In this document: positions 32,395 through 42,958 of the stretch, piece after piece
Layout of the letters: every line of letters starts with the position of its first letter
Position numbering within the stretch: the first letter of the stretch is position 1
Origin: Blastobasis lacticolella
Lineage: Eukaryota > Arthropoda > Insecta > Lepidoptera > Blastobasidae
NCBI GenBank assembly: GCA_905147135.1
Contig: LR990051.1
Coordinates: 129,001-193,000, forward strand
Length of the DNA stretch: 64,000 nucleotides
Direction of reading: 5' to 3'
The notes under the pieces: generated by a model
The model's database searches: none
What the model saw: the letters and a program-made list of their open reading frames with translations, nothing else
Told to the model about the DNA's origin: nothing
Translations under genes and position numbers: made by a program

Positions 32395-32755
32395 TATGAT
32401 TTGGAAGGTCATCATCATCGTTCTAGAACATATCCCGGTCTCTGCCAGGGTCCGCTTTCCTACCCATTCTTCTCCACTTCGCCCGGTCTACGGCATCCTC
32501 GCGTCGTAAGCCGTTGGCTCTTGCATATGAGTAAGCGATATCAATCCATCGCTTCTTGGGTCAGATACCGGCAGGTTCAGGTACCTATTTCCCACGTATC
32601 CCCAAGGCTTACGCAACACATGACTAAACCACCGTAGACGAGCCTCTTTGATCTTGTCTGCGATATCCCTCACACCAAAGCTGCCACGGATGCATTCATT
32701 ACGTTCTCGATCAAGCCGCGTAACTCCGCACATCCACCGCGTTGTGGAAGGTAAT
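32395..32755 (-). mobile_element. LINE 3'-end fragment (same family as 9615-9836)
   Basis: The minus strand encodes KEARLRWFSHVLRKPWGYVG and then, in another frame, PKKRWIDIAYSYARANGLRR followed by EDAVDRAKWRRMG. It ends in a gatgatgatg-type tail at about 32410. This copy keeps the end that the 9615-9836 copy lost to the minisatellite. Confidence 0.65.
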
Positions 32756-33049
32756 GACAATTATTTGGGTGTTCATTAAAACACTTGGAAGGTAATCACG
32801 TACCATTAGTATTTAACATTGTCTAACCGCAACCATTGACTAGCCGGTTGGTGAAATTTTCTGTGGAATCTTCAAGATTACCCCAGAATATTTTTTGTGT
32901 TTACGTTAATAGGCAATATTCAGATTAGCCCAGCGGGGGGCGTGTGATATCAGGGTGACATTTGTTCCATTGCCATTATTTTCCCAGTGCCCCTTTTTCC
33001 AATGCTTTACCAGTAGCGTAATTTCTATACCAGTTTTTTCGTATTCCTT

Positions 33050-33063
33050 AATTTTGCCAGTAG
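33050..33063 (+). repeat. Left target-site duplication of the RTE element
   Basis: aattttgccagtag is repeated exactly at 36272-36285. Confidence 0.85.
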
Positions 33064-33083
33064 ACAGGAGGGGCCACTAAGGC

Positions 33084-33278
33084 GTGATACGGCTTTTTGG
33101 TCTAGAGTCCATCAGAGAAGGATGTACTCTTAGGGTGGTAGCGGAGGAGTCTTATAGTAGACCAACGGTGGCATCCATAGTCCTAGCAAGTAGGATAACT
33201 TCTCATCTCCCAGGACGCCTTAGGCAAGCGGGGAGGTTAACAATGCCTAAACCCTTTCAATATGAGTACACAAATTAA
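33084..33278 (+). CDS. Possible short ORF1 of the RTE element
   Basis: A 64-codon frame begins 20 bases inside the element and overlaps the start of the long frame by 17 bases. It has a basic Ser/Arg-rich composition (LASRITSHLPGRLRQAGR). RTE elements are known to carry a tiny, poorly conserved ORF overlapping the main one, so this could be translated, but it may equally be 5' UTR. Confidence 0.35.
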   Translation: MIRLFGLESIREGCTLRVVAEESYSRPTVASIVLASRITSHLPGRLRQAGRLTMPKPFQYEYTN

Positions 33279-36255
33279 AGAAAGGCCCCGAGTTCCCAGC
33301 GGGTTCGTAACGTTCAACAATGGCAGCAGTATGGACAGCGAAACCAGGGGTGCTAAGAATCTCTGGGTGAATAAACAGAAGAACTGCCGTAAAACTAGTA
33401 ATAAGAATAAAGTCACCAAGCTATCAATAGCATCATATAACGCTAACACCTTGAGGTCTGAAGAAAGGATGGAAGAGTTGCTCTATGAGTTGGACAAGGT
33501 AAATTGGGATGTAATTGGGTTATCGGAAGTGAGGCGGCTGGGTGAAGAATGTCTCAAGTTGCACAATGGACACATTTTCTACTATCGAGGCGCAGACTCG
33601 GGTAGACATGAACACGGCGTGGCGCTGCTCGTGAACAAGCGCCTTAGTGGCTACATAAAAGCCATTGATTCCATTTCAGACCGAGTTCTTTACCTAACAC
33701 TGCAACTATCGAAGACGGTAACACTAAAGGTGGTTCAGGTATATGCACCTACTAGCACCGCACCAGACACAGTGGTGGAGCAAATGTATGAGGAAATCGG
33801 TTCATGCCTACGAGATGTTAAAACTACATACACAATCGTCACCGGCGACTTTAATGCAAAAATTGGTAAAAAGTTAGACGACTCAGAAACAAGGATGGGA
33901 GATTTTGGTTACGGAATCAGAAATGAGAGGGGGCATACATTGGCCAACTTCCTGGAGAAAGAAAAGTTGTATCAAATGAGCTCATTCTTTCAAAAACGTC
34001 CTGAAAGGAAATGGACGTGGCTATCACCAGGAGCTAAGTACAAAAACGAAATAGATTATTTGTTATGTAGCCATAAGTGCATAGTACAAGATGTGACCGT
34101 ACTCAATAGTTTCTATACGGGGAGTGACCATCGTCTCATCCGAGCATTAATCCGAATAAACACTAAACTGGAACGGTATGTTAAGATTAACCAGAAAAGA
34201 CCTAAAATAAACAGCGAGTTCTTACGAGCCAACAGTGAATGTTATCAGCAAAGGGTGAAGGACAAATTAAAGCACTTCGACTCTATTACCTCCAACATGA
34301 ACCAGTCACTTGAACACCTAAGCAAATCACTTATCGAAGTAGCAGCACAAATAGCATCAAATGGTAAAGCTCGAGCTCAGAAAATACAAAGCAAAACGAG
34401 AGAGCTGTTGGATGAAAGGAGAACCCTAATAAACAAAGGCGAAAACCATACAGAGTATTTTAAAAATATCTGCAAAGAGGCGCGTCAGAGTTTAGAAGCG
34501 GATATTTTTGCATACCGTGAAAGAGTAGTTACAGATACTATCGAGAAATATAAGGGTCCAAAAATATTTAAAAGAAATCTATCATCTGGCACACAGCAAA
34601 TTACAAAACTCTGGGATTACAAAAATAACATCTTGGTTACACAACAAGACCAGCTGCTAAGAGTGGTAGAGCAATATTACGGAGAGCTTTACAAATCCGG
34701 AAATCCCAAGCCCAGTAATGTTGTGAATCGTAGGATAATGAATGTCGGTTCAGAAGATGTGCCGGAAATAACAAACGCCGAGATTAAAGCAGCCTTAAAC
34801 AGAATGTCTAACGGAAAAGCGCCGGGAGAGGATAACATCAGCGTGGAAATGATCAAGGAAGGAGGGGATTCTGTCATATGTTTTCTCAAGGATATCTTCA
34901 ACAAATGCCTAGAAGAAAGCCGCATACCTACAAAATGGGAATGTGCTACTGTTGTCCTCCTATTTAAAAAGGGGAATAAGGGTGATCTTTGCAACTACCG
35001 GCCAATTAGTTTGTTATCGCAGATGTACAAACTCTTCACAAAAGTTATCACCTTACGACTGACCAATAAGCTTGACTTTTACCAGCCCATAGAGCAAGCC
35101 GGTTTCAGAAGTGGAATGAGTACAATGGACCATATCCTCTCTCTGCGAGTTGTTATCGAGAAAGCCACAGAATACCAGATGCCACTGTGGTTGGCTTTTA
35201 TAGACTACAAGAAGGCATTTGACAGTATCGAATCCTGGGCAGTCTACGATTCTCTGCAAAACGCTCGTATTGACCATCGATATACGAAATTAATAGAGAA
35301 CATCTATAAAAATGCCAGCATGACAGTCAACCTACCACCAAAGACAGAGTCCATTAGATTGGAGAAAGGCGTCAGACAGGGAGATACTATCTCTCCAAAA
35401 CTATTCACCCTAGTACTGGAGGACATTTTCAAGACTCTAAATTGGGACCAATATGGACTACGTATCGAGGGCAGGCATCTTCATAACTTGCGATTCGCGG
35501 ACGACATTGTCCTGTTTTCTGAAACCCCGGAACAGCTGGAAACCATGATACGGGAACTTAATCATGCCTCTCGATTATGCGGACTAGAGATGAATCTAAA
35601 TAAGACCAAGATCATGACCAATTGCCCCGATACCGCGTTTAAGATCAAAGTGGATAACATCGTCATCGAAAGGGTACACAAATATGTATATCTCGGTCAA
35701 GAGGTGGTAATGGGGAAGGAAAATCAGACGAACGAAATTTACAGGCGCATAAGACTAGCATGGGCAGCCTATGCCAAGATAGATTATGTGTTCAGAATGA
35801 AATTAACATCAGAACAAAAAGCTCGCATACATGATCAGTGCATTCTGCCGGTTCTCACTTATGGAGCTGAGACGTGGGTTTTTACTAAGGAGATCCTTAA
35901 CAAACTCAAAGTCGCTCAAAGAGCAATAGAGAGGAAGATAGTGGGCGTAACGCTCAGTGACCGCAAAAGAAATGACTGGCTCAGAGTACAGAGTAAAGTG
36001 AGGGATGTTATCAAACATATATCGAAGCTGAAGTGGCAATGGGCTGGTCATGTCGCCAGAAAGCGGGGTTCATGGTGCAAATCGCTGGTGGAGTGGAGAC
36101 CGTGGGGTGAAAGACGTTCACGGGGAAGACCTCAGATGCGCTGGTACGACGACATTAGAAGAACAGCCGGAATGGAATGGTTGAAGACAGCACAAGACCG
36201 AGAACGCTGGAATGTATTGAAGGAGGCCTACACCCTAGAGGTTGAAAATGGCTGA
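33262..36255 (+). CDS. RTE-type ORF2: endonuclease and reverse transcriptase, 997 aa, intact
   Basis: It copies the element's RNA into a nicked genomic site. Residues about 54-295 are an AP-like endonuclease with N60 (SYNANTL), E89 (LSEVRR), D196 and N198 (TGDFNAK), D265 (NEIDYLL) and H290 (GSDH). Residues about 510-800 are the reverse transcriptase: NYRPISLL near 578, motif A FIDYKKAFDS near 646, motif B GVRQGDTISPKLF near 702, and motif C RFADDIVLF with the catalytic FADD at 745-748. The C-terminal part contains QWAGHVARKRGSWCKSL and GRPQMRWYDDIRRTAG and ends AQDRERWNVLKEAY. All catalytic residues I can see are present and there is no frameshift. The start at 33262 is the first in-frame ATG; translation might begin further in, before LSIASYN. 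Confidence 0.9.
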   Translation: MSTQIKERPRVPSGFVTFNNGSSMDSETRGAKNLWVNKQKNCRKTSNKNKVTKLSIASYNANTLRSEERMEELLYELDKVNWDVIGLSEVRRLGEECLKLHNGHIFYYRGADSGRHEHGVALLVNKRLSGYIKAIDSISDRVLYLTLQLSKTVTLKVVQVYAPTSTAPDTVVEQMYEEIGSCLRDVKTTYTIVTGDFNAKIGKKLDDSETRMGDFGYGIRNERGHTLANFLEKEKLYQMSSFFQKRPERKWTWLSPGAKYKNEIDYLLCSHKCIVQDVTVLNSFYTGSDHRLIRALIRINTKLERYVKINQKRPKINSEFLRANSECYQQRVKDKLKHFDSITSNMNQSLEHLSKSLIEVAAQIASNGKARAQKIQSKTRELLDERRTLINKGENHTEYFKNICKEARQSLEADIFAYRERVVTDTIEKYKGPKIFKRNLSSGTQQITKLWDYKNNILVTQQDQLLRVVEQYYGELYKSGNPKPSNVVNRRIMNVGSEDVPEITNAEIKAALNRMSNGKAPGEDNISVEMIKEGGDSVICFLKDIFNKCLEESRIPTKWECATVVLLFKKGNKGDLCNYRPISLLSQMYKLFTKVITLRLTNKLDFYQPIEQAGFRSGMSTMDHILSLRVVIEKATEYQMPLWLAFIDYKKAFDSIESWAVYDSLQNARIDHRYTKLIENIYKNASMTVNLPPKTESIRLEKGVRQGDTISPKLFTLVLEDIFKTLNWDQYGLRIEGRHLHNLRFADDIVLFSETPEQLETMIRELNHASRLCGLEMNLNKTKIMTNCPDTAFKIKVDNIVIERVHKYVYLGQEVVMGKENQTNEIYRRIRLAWAAYAKIDYVFRMKLTSEQKARIHDQCILPVLTYGAETWVFTKEILNKLKVAQRAIERKIVGVTLSDRKRNDWLRVQSKVRDVIKHISKLKWQWAGHVARKRGSWCKSLVEWRPWGERRSRGRPQMRWYDDIRRTAGMEWLKTAQDRERWNVLKEAYTLEVENG

Positions 36256-36271
36256 AAAGAAGAAGAAGAAG

Positions 36272-36285
36272 AATTTTGCCAGTAG
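36272..36285 (+). repeat. Right target-site duplication of the RTE element
   Basis: Exact repeat of 33050-33063, directly after the (gaa)n tail. Confidence 0.85.
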
Positions 36286-36421
36286 CGTAATTTCCAAGCG
36301 CATTTTTCCCCGTTCATGACTTTTACAACAATAAATTTCTATTCTCTACAAATTTTCTTTAGCAGATTTCCTCAGTTGTGATTACCAGAAACGTAGACCA
36401 GAATAAGGACGCTGGTCATGG

Positions 36422-36741
36422 GCCGTATTTTTAACCGTTTTTATTACATTCGTATGTGAATAAGCTACCTATATTTTACACACTCGTCGCAATTTACCAC
36501 AAGTGTGTAAGAGATAGGTAGCTAATTTGCATCCGAATTTAATTCGAACGGGTCAAAAATACGGCGGCAGGACCAGAACAAAGTCCAGGTTTAGGGCCAG
36601 GCGCAGGTCCAGAAGCCGCATTTTTAACCCGTTCTGATTACATTCGTATGCGAAGTAGTTACCTATGTTTTTCACACTCGTTGTAGTTTGTCATAAGTGT
36701 GAAAGATATAGGTAGCTAATTCGCATACAAATTAAACTCAA
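36422..36741. repeat. Two copies of a fold-back element
   Basis: Copy 1 (36422-36565) starts gccgtatttttaacc and ends gggtcaaaaatacggc, with nested mirror phrases attcgtatgtgaataagcta and taggtagctaatttgcatcc. Copy 2 (36615-36741) repeats it but lacks the last arm. The spacer carries gtccaggtttagggccagg, similar to the minisatellite at 41036-41465. Confidence 0.75.
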
Positions 36742-36744
36742 AAT

Positions 36745-37840
36745 TGGTGTTTAATCAGCTTTCACACTTACATTGAAATCTCTAAGAGCCCTAATAAATA
36801 CTCTTAACTATCATAAAAGTAATAAGAATGTAACTTACGCTTTCGAAACTTAGAAACAAAGACAAATGTAAAACAAACCAAATCACTGACACTACGGAGA
36901 TAAAGAAATATATAGAGAACGAAAGAAGCGACACAAAGCTGAAAAATAACATAAAATAATAAAGCCCAAATTAATTTAACAAACTACACGCTAGTTGTAA
37001 TGAATTTTTCGAGGAAATTTGGATAAGCCTTGGGTTTCTTAGTTAAGGAAATGGATACGATGATGTTCACGCGACGCGGCCCATGAGCTGACTGTCACGT
37101 TTCCACTACTCTGGCCACCTTGCTTTAAATCGTTATCGTCAAAATTCCCACAGTTCAATATTTCAAACAAACAAAAAATGAAATATTTCTAAGTTTATGA
37201 GGTCTAAAGCGACTGCTCTTATAACGTCCGCCCATCCATAAATTTTACAAAATGTTCCTGATAAACCGAAAATAGTTAAATGTTACCACAGCTAGGGATG
37301 TAGGGATGTGTGCATACGACGTTTTATTTATTTACCGAGTCGATTAAATTTAAACAATGCAAACAAAAATACGTAAGCAAATGGATTCGATGTGCAATTT
37401 CTTTAGACCAAAATTTATAATGTAGGGAGTTATAAGTAAACAATATAAATAAATTTTAGGTACTATAAACTCGATGTAATGTTTCATCAGACTGAGTATA
37501 GAGATATTTAATTCCTATGAAGCAAAGCAATTTGCGTCATCAAACAAGTAGATTAAAATTAAATTCTAGACTCGTTTAATATTTAGGTGTGCTTTTATTC
37601 AATTATTTATTTCGATATTTCGTTGGAACGTTTTTGTATGAATTTCACATTACTATCCCTTGTGAGTATTTTTTCTTGAGTCTCATAACTTGACGCCAAA
37701 CATTTAAGATATTCACGATATTTTGCCTGTCGTCCAACCAATCAATAACGTAAATTTATTACGGGCTTTTGAAGTAAAACATTTCTCTTATCGTCAAATA
37801 AATTGTTTAAGTTTATTACAAAACCAAGTTTTGGTTAAGT
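36745..37840. other. Intergenic sequence, nothing recognised
   Basis: AT-rich with no frame over 60 codons and no repeat family that I recognise. Confidence 0.5.
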
Positions 37841-37876
37841 ATTGTAGGATTTTACTTTGCCTTATGTAATACTTAC

Positions 37877-38010
37877 GGTTATGAGGACTCCTGTTTAAAC
37901 GTTGTTTTCAACACGTTTACACTTTTATTCTTCATTTTTCCACCTTTATTAGTTTATTATGGGCATCTTTGGATCTGGCCCTTCAGGCTCTGATTGTCAA
38001 TATTTATTTC
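37877..38010 (-). pseudogene. Decayed copy of an exon-like unit
   Basis: Minus-strand unit with acceptor atattttccag and donor cc|GTAAGT, matching the unit at 38124-38255. Here the shared frame is interrupted by TGA just before QSEPEGP and by TAA codons after MPIIN, so it is non-coding. Confidence 0.5.
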
Positions 38011-38123
38011 CTGGAAAATATGTTAATTCTGTATTTGATGTAACTACGTTTTTACTAATGTGTTTAATTTAAATTGAATATAATAGAATATAGGGTTTTG
38101 CTTTGACTTGTGTTAGTACTTAC

Positions 38124-38255
38124 GGTTATTAGGACTTTTAGACACATTTTTGTGTAGCATGTTGATGCTTTTTGTTTCCAATTTGTCATATTTGTCACTT
38201 TTTATGGGTATCTTTGGATTTGGCCCTTCAGGCTCTGATTGTCCATAATTCCTCC
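38124..38255 (-). CDS. Open exon-like unit of unknown gene
   Basis: On the minus strand, acceptor aattttccag is followed by 132 bases open in one frame and the donor cc|GTAAGT. The encoded residues include NYGQSEPEGPNPKIPIKSDK and KSINMLHKNVSKSPNN, hydrophilic and without known domain. It is tandemly duplicated (decayed copy at 37877-38010; unit about 245 bp). Another donor-like gaag|gtaagaatcc ends an open stretch near 38435 on the same strand. It could belong to a host gene or to a mobile element; I cannot tell. Confidence 0.35.
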
Positions 38256-38539
38256 CTGGAAAATTAAGTTTATTCTGTATATCAGACTATGTTGATTACT
38301 AAGTTCTATTAATGTTTTGATTATAATAGATTTTGGGGAATGTTCTTTTGATATATAGACACCCAAATGATAAAAGTAATGATGGTTTCCGAATGAAAAG
38401 CAGGGGGCAATGGCGTGTGTCTGGATTCTTACCTTCGTAACTTCTTGTTTTTTAAATATTATGGATCCGGACGGGCCCCAATGCTTCGGAAGGTTGTTTA
38501 TTTCGATAGGGTTTGATTTATATATAGTTTCCAATACGA

Positions 38540-40245
38540 ATTATACACATAAACCCGCATTTTTGTTGGGAGCGGGTCCTTTCTGTTATTTTACTCTTGT
38601 CATGTCATTTGATGACAAGTGGGAAATTTTTAATAGTCAAAGGAGATTTTAATATTTTTGTGCCTCTCTTATTCTAGATAACTGCTGGATCCAATTCCTC
38701 ATCAGGTCGGCATGAATTATATTCTTGGCTGTCGAACACCAGACCGTCCGAAAATTAATATGGACCATTTCGGGAACTGGCTGGTTGACTATGACTACTG
38801 GCCAACAAGATATTATCTTCCTTTGTGCCAAATGGTTCTAGAAGGTATTTAAACGAGGACCCGAGCCTTCAGTAGAGGAAGCAGAGAGGGATTTAGTTTT
38901 GTTTTCCCAGCCTTCGGCCTTGGAGGTGAATAGATTATAACGTGATGTTACTTTGAGATAATAAATCGCCAAAAGTTATTATGTGTGCAGCATAAATCTA
39001 AAATATATGCTATGAAGCATCAAATTCTATCTCCGAAGACCCAGTTCTAAGAATATGCACCTAGTCGCATGAACCACCAACACCTATAAGAATCCCAAGC
39101 TGACGTAGTCGCTCAACCAGTTCGCAAACCGGTACTTTCGGTCTGCGTTGAAAAGTGAAATAAGTGCTCCAGCCCGGACAGAAGGTTATGTGGACAAACT
39201 CTTTTTATAACGTTTGTGCTTTAGTAGATTATTTTTATAAATTCCTTGTTTTAGATAGATTACAGATGGACTGAATACAATACCCACTACCCTGATTCTT
39301 TTGTTTTCTTTGCTCAAGGTGTCGGCTACCGACCTCCAATTAATCTCTCATAAAATAGCTTGCTACTGACCTCTAACAGAGCATTCCTTATTTTACAACT
39401 GAACCTGACCCACTGCTAGGTAGTTCGTTACGTTACAGTATTTGAGATCATTTATAAGCAAATCATAAGCAAACTATATTTTAACCACACGCTGCTGTGA
39501 GTATGATTTGCGTATTCATTTCCAAGTCCATCAACTACAAACATATGATATATAAATAAATTGTATGGTGACGAGCTCATGGTACATAGTGATCGTTACA
39601 GCTTGCTACCTAGGAAAGATATAGGCTACATGTTTTCGTAAAATAACATAATCTTATGCGGTCGAAATCGCGGGCAAAAGCTAAAATAATTATATTCGAG
39701 ACTAGACGTTCCCCGCGGTTTTAACCCACGAACAGTTATGTCTTTGTATGTCTATGAACGGATGTGTTAATATTATTTTTACGTGATAAGTACCCTATGA
39801 CGTTCGGGAAAAACATAACATATCTTCACCATAGTAAGAGAAGTTTCAAAATGGGTTCAGTTGTTTTGGAGACTACCCCTCTGTAAGAGATTGACAATAA
39901 AACGTCGAATTATTGTAAAAATTTGTACATGAAAGTGCAATTAAATAGCTACGAGTGCACTCCATACAAAATTGCTAGAGAGACTAAACTACCATCCAGA
40001 AACCAAAAACAAAATTTTATTGACGAAGGTGTGTTTATTTATCAATTAAATATTAGTTCCGAAATTGGTTGCAAAATGGCGGTGTAAATGAAATATTTTC
40101 ACATATACAACAGTAGAGTTTACAAGTATGATTAATGTAAATAAAAATAGCTTTAAGCAACTAAATTATACTTACAAGGTTTGACAAAACATAAAATAAA
40201 TAAGAAGCAAATGCGCGTCGATTACAATTCCACCCCATAAGTGGT
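38540..40245. other. Intergenic sequence with dispersed-repeat scraps
   Basis: Around 39655-39690 the phrase cgcgggcaaaagcta occurs, shared with 62385, part of a common dispersed repeat (see also 45340-45480). No coding sequence is seen. Confidence 0.45.
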
Positions 40246-40249
40246 GACA

Positions 40250-40470
40250 GCTATCCTAAGTAGTATCAGCAGTGCTATCCGCCGGAGCGAGTAGGGCGAC
40301 GCGAGTGACAGGACGCCGGAGAGTGCCGGTGCGTGTGCGCACGTCTACGATTCGTACGTGACCGTCTTCGTCTTCTTGGGCTGTAGTGACGACACCGTGA
40401 CGCCAGGAATCACGATCTAAGGCTCGATTAGGATGACATAATCACCGACTTTTAAGGGTTTAGTTTCACC
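40250..40470 (-). pseudogene. BEL/Pao-type integrase C-terminal fragment
   Basis: Read on the minus strand with frame changes it gives LKVGDYVIL and, further on, a region matching the usual WRHGVVTTAQEDEDGHVR-like end of BEL/Pao integrases and RVALLAPA. It is short and broken. It is followed at 40473 by a dispersed repeat (ccaacatacaaacttacaaa) also present at 53590. Confidence 0.55.
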
Positions 40471-41035
40471 CCAACATACAAACTTACAAAGTTCTCGAAT
40501 ATATAATATTTGCATAGATATAGATTAACTAATCGAAATTCTATACATACCATGAAAAAGTAAAATTAATGTAACAGTAAAAAAACCAGTTAATTGAATA
40601 TATATACAAAATAAATAAATCCATTACTAAATAACTAATTAATCGACCATTCAACATTGGGTCAAAAGTAATTCAATTAAAAATCTAGTGCCCCGACGCT
40701 ACACGACAGTCAATTCATGAGCAGACCAGTTCATGAACGCGGTCCGTTCAAAAAGCCGTAAGGGTCTAATTTACTAACACCCGGTTTCTGAAACGCTTGT
40801 CAACGCAAAAATTACGTAACAGCTTGTTAAACACTGATTAAATGCAGTTTGGGTTTCTAAAAGGGCCAATTGACGGCTTGTTAACGGATTGTCAAATCTC
40901 CAATTAACGGCTGATTAATGTAATTTTGGGTTGCCGGAAAGCTTTTTCTCATGTTAACTGTATGTTATCGCCTTGTTATTTTAATTGGCGAAAATCGACC
41001 AATTAACCGATTGTCAAAAGAAATTATATCCGATT

Positions 41036-41465
41036 TTCTTGGTCTAGGTCTTGGTCCTGGCCCTGGTCCAGCTCCTAGTTTTGGTCCAAGGCAAAGTCCA
41101 GGTCTAGGGTCCAGGTTCTGGTCCAGGATCATGACCAAAACTGCAACCTTGATCACAATTTGAGCTTGAACCAGAACCAGGATCTAGACCAGTGCCAGCA
41201 CATAGACCATAAACAGTAGCTGGACCAGGACTTGGTTTGGGGCCAGGACATGGACCTGAACCAGGACCAGGACCTGAACCACGGACATGTCAGGGTCCAG
41301 GACCTGGACCTGAACTAGGTGCTGGTTCGGGGCTAGTACCTGGACCTGAACCAGGACCTGGTCCGAAGCCAGGAACTGGACCTGAACCAGGACCTGATCC
41401 GGGGCCAGGACCTGGACCTGAACCACGAACTGGCCTGTATCCAGGACTTGAACCAGGATTTAATT
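41036..41465. repeat. ccaggacctggacctgaa minisatellite
   Basis: Tandem, variable copies of 6- and 18-bp units (ggacct, ggacctgaaccaggacct), giving Gly-Pro-rich spurious frames on both strands. It lies inside the Harbinger-like element. Confidence 0.85.
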
Positions 41466-41489
41466 AATGGGATTATTGGGAGAATCTCA

Positions 41490-41695
41490 CAGAATCGATA
41501 GCCGATGGGGCGGATGTTGTTGAGTGGCTTTCTCTGGATGGCCTCCCAAGAGATGGACGGACGACCTCTTTAAAGTCCTAGGGAGCCGATGGATGCAAGA
41601 TAACAGAGTCGACCAGAGTGTAAGCCGTGGGAGGCCTGTATTCAGCAGTGGACCGGGACCCACCTAACTGCCTAAAGATTATGATGATGGGTTTA
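41490..41695 (+). mobile_element. RTE-type LINE 3' tail
   Basis: The plus strand encodes RWTDDLFKVLGSRWMQD, then loses frame. It ends in atgatgatggg, the simple-repeat tail of such elements. It is embedded in the Harbinger-like element. Confidence 0.55.
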
Positions 41696-42344
41696 CTGAT
41701 CCACTGGAACCCGTGACCCTATAACATAAATAATGTTATAATTTCTCTTTTCTCGCTCTGTATATTTTTTTTTTATAATATTCGATTTTTCACGAAAACT
41801 ACAATCGCTATCAGTTTCATCTAAAAGTTGAATATCCCGCCGCTATCAAAAGGCCGCTAGGGACAGAGACAAATCAATGCGTTAGACAGAAACAAAACAT
41901 ATATGAGTGAATGAATGTGACTGATTTTAGCAGGGGTAGCCAGACGAAAAAATTGATCTCTTGTTAATGGTCGATTAGCTAACAATAGATTGATTGGCCT
42001 TTCAGACACCCACAGTGATTTAACAGCTTGTTAAATGTGACAGTCTGTTAGCTAATCAATGATTTGACAAGCGTTTCAGAAACCGGGTGTAAGTCCAATA
42101 AATATAAAATTAACTGTCATCTTACTATCCAAAATAAATGAAATAATATGAAATACAGCCGTTACGCACACCTACAAACGAATATTGTGCGCTGCCGCGT
42201 GCCCATCAGCGCGTTAAGACTAGAAGTATGAATTTTATACATAGAGCGCGCAGCCGAGCGGCGCGTGCACCGGAATAAAACGGCTTCAGGAGTCAAAGAC
42301 TGAGAGACAGACAGTCGTGGGTGGAAGGAGGTGGCTTTCCAAAA

Positions 42345-42942
42345 CTATATAAGTTGCTAAATGTTGTACACACTTACTACTCATGAGTTGCCGCTTATAT
42401 TTATAAATTTCACGATATATTGCAATCCCAATGTTTTGCTTCTAGCTGAAGCTTATAAATAAAATAATAAAGGTTGGGATGCTTGGGTATCGATTCAACC
42501 GGTTGTGCCATCCTTCTAAAGCATGTTGTTCTGTGCCGTTGTCCAGCACAAGAAAAAGAATGAAGAAGAATAATAAATGTACCTACCTACAGTTTATCTA
42601 TTCCCAGTGGCATTGTTTAAAGTTCGTGTCGCGGCTTCCAGTGCAACTGGACCCCCTCGGCATAATAAGGTTGTGGAATGAACTACCTGGAGAGTACAAC
42701 ATGGAGTTCTTCAAGAAAGGGGTAAAAAGGTTTTTACGGAGTCGGCAACGCGTGGGTGATGCTCCTGGTATTGCAAACGTCCATAGGCTGCAGTAACTGC
42801 TTGCCATCAGGCAGGCCGTAAGCTTGTTTTCCGCCTAAGTGATATAAAAAAAATTATAAATACGTAATATATCGTGAAATTTATAAATATAAGCGGCAAC
42901 TCATGAGTAGTAAGTATGTACAACATTTAGCGACTTATATAG
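42345..42942. mobile_element. LINE scrap enclosed by 77-bp inverted repeats
   Basis: The left arm (42345-42421, starting ctatataagttgctaaatgt) and the right arm (42866-42942) are inverted copies with two mismatches. The central part (about 42598-42800) encodes SRLPVQLDPLGIIRLWNELP and FKKGVKRFLRSRQR on the plus strand, the C-terminus of a Jockey-group LINE protein. No target duplication is obvious. Confidence 0.65.
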
Positions 42943-42958
42943 TGATATTTTACAATGT

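Larger units (their letters stand above)
33064..36271 (+). mobile_element. Complete RTE-type non-LTR retrotransposon
   Basis: The 3.2-kb element is bounded by a 14-bp perfect target duplication. It has a 198-bp 5' region, one intact long frame, and only 16 bases after the stop, made of (gaa)n. A very short 3' end with simple repeats is characteristic of the RTE clade. No disabling change is visible, so it is probably young and may be an active source copy. The flanking phrase ccagtagcgtaattt also occurs at 33010, so the pre-insertion site can be checked by eye. Confidence 0.85.
40778..42089. mobile_element. Harbinger-like non-autonomous element
   Basis: Perfect 25-bp terminal inverted repeats: cacccggtttctgaaacgct plus tgtca at the left (40778-40802) and the mirror image at the right (42065-42089). 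Both sides are flanked by TAA (40775-40777 and 42090-42092), the 3-bp duplication typical of the PIF/Harbinger superfamily. Subterminal cttgttaa motifs are repeated at both ends. There is no transposase; the interior holds a minisatellite and a LINE 3' scrap. Confidence 0.75.

Noticed and set aside
40951..41467. Gly-Pro-rich collagen-like or antifreeze-like ORFs
   Set aside because: Both strands are open over the same ggacct minisatellite inside a transposon; there is no start context, signal or splice support.
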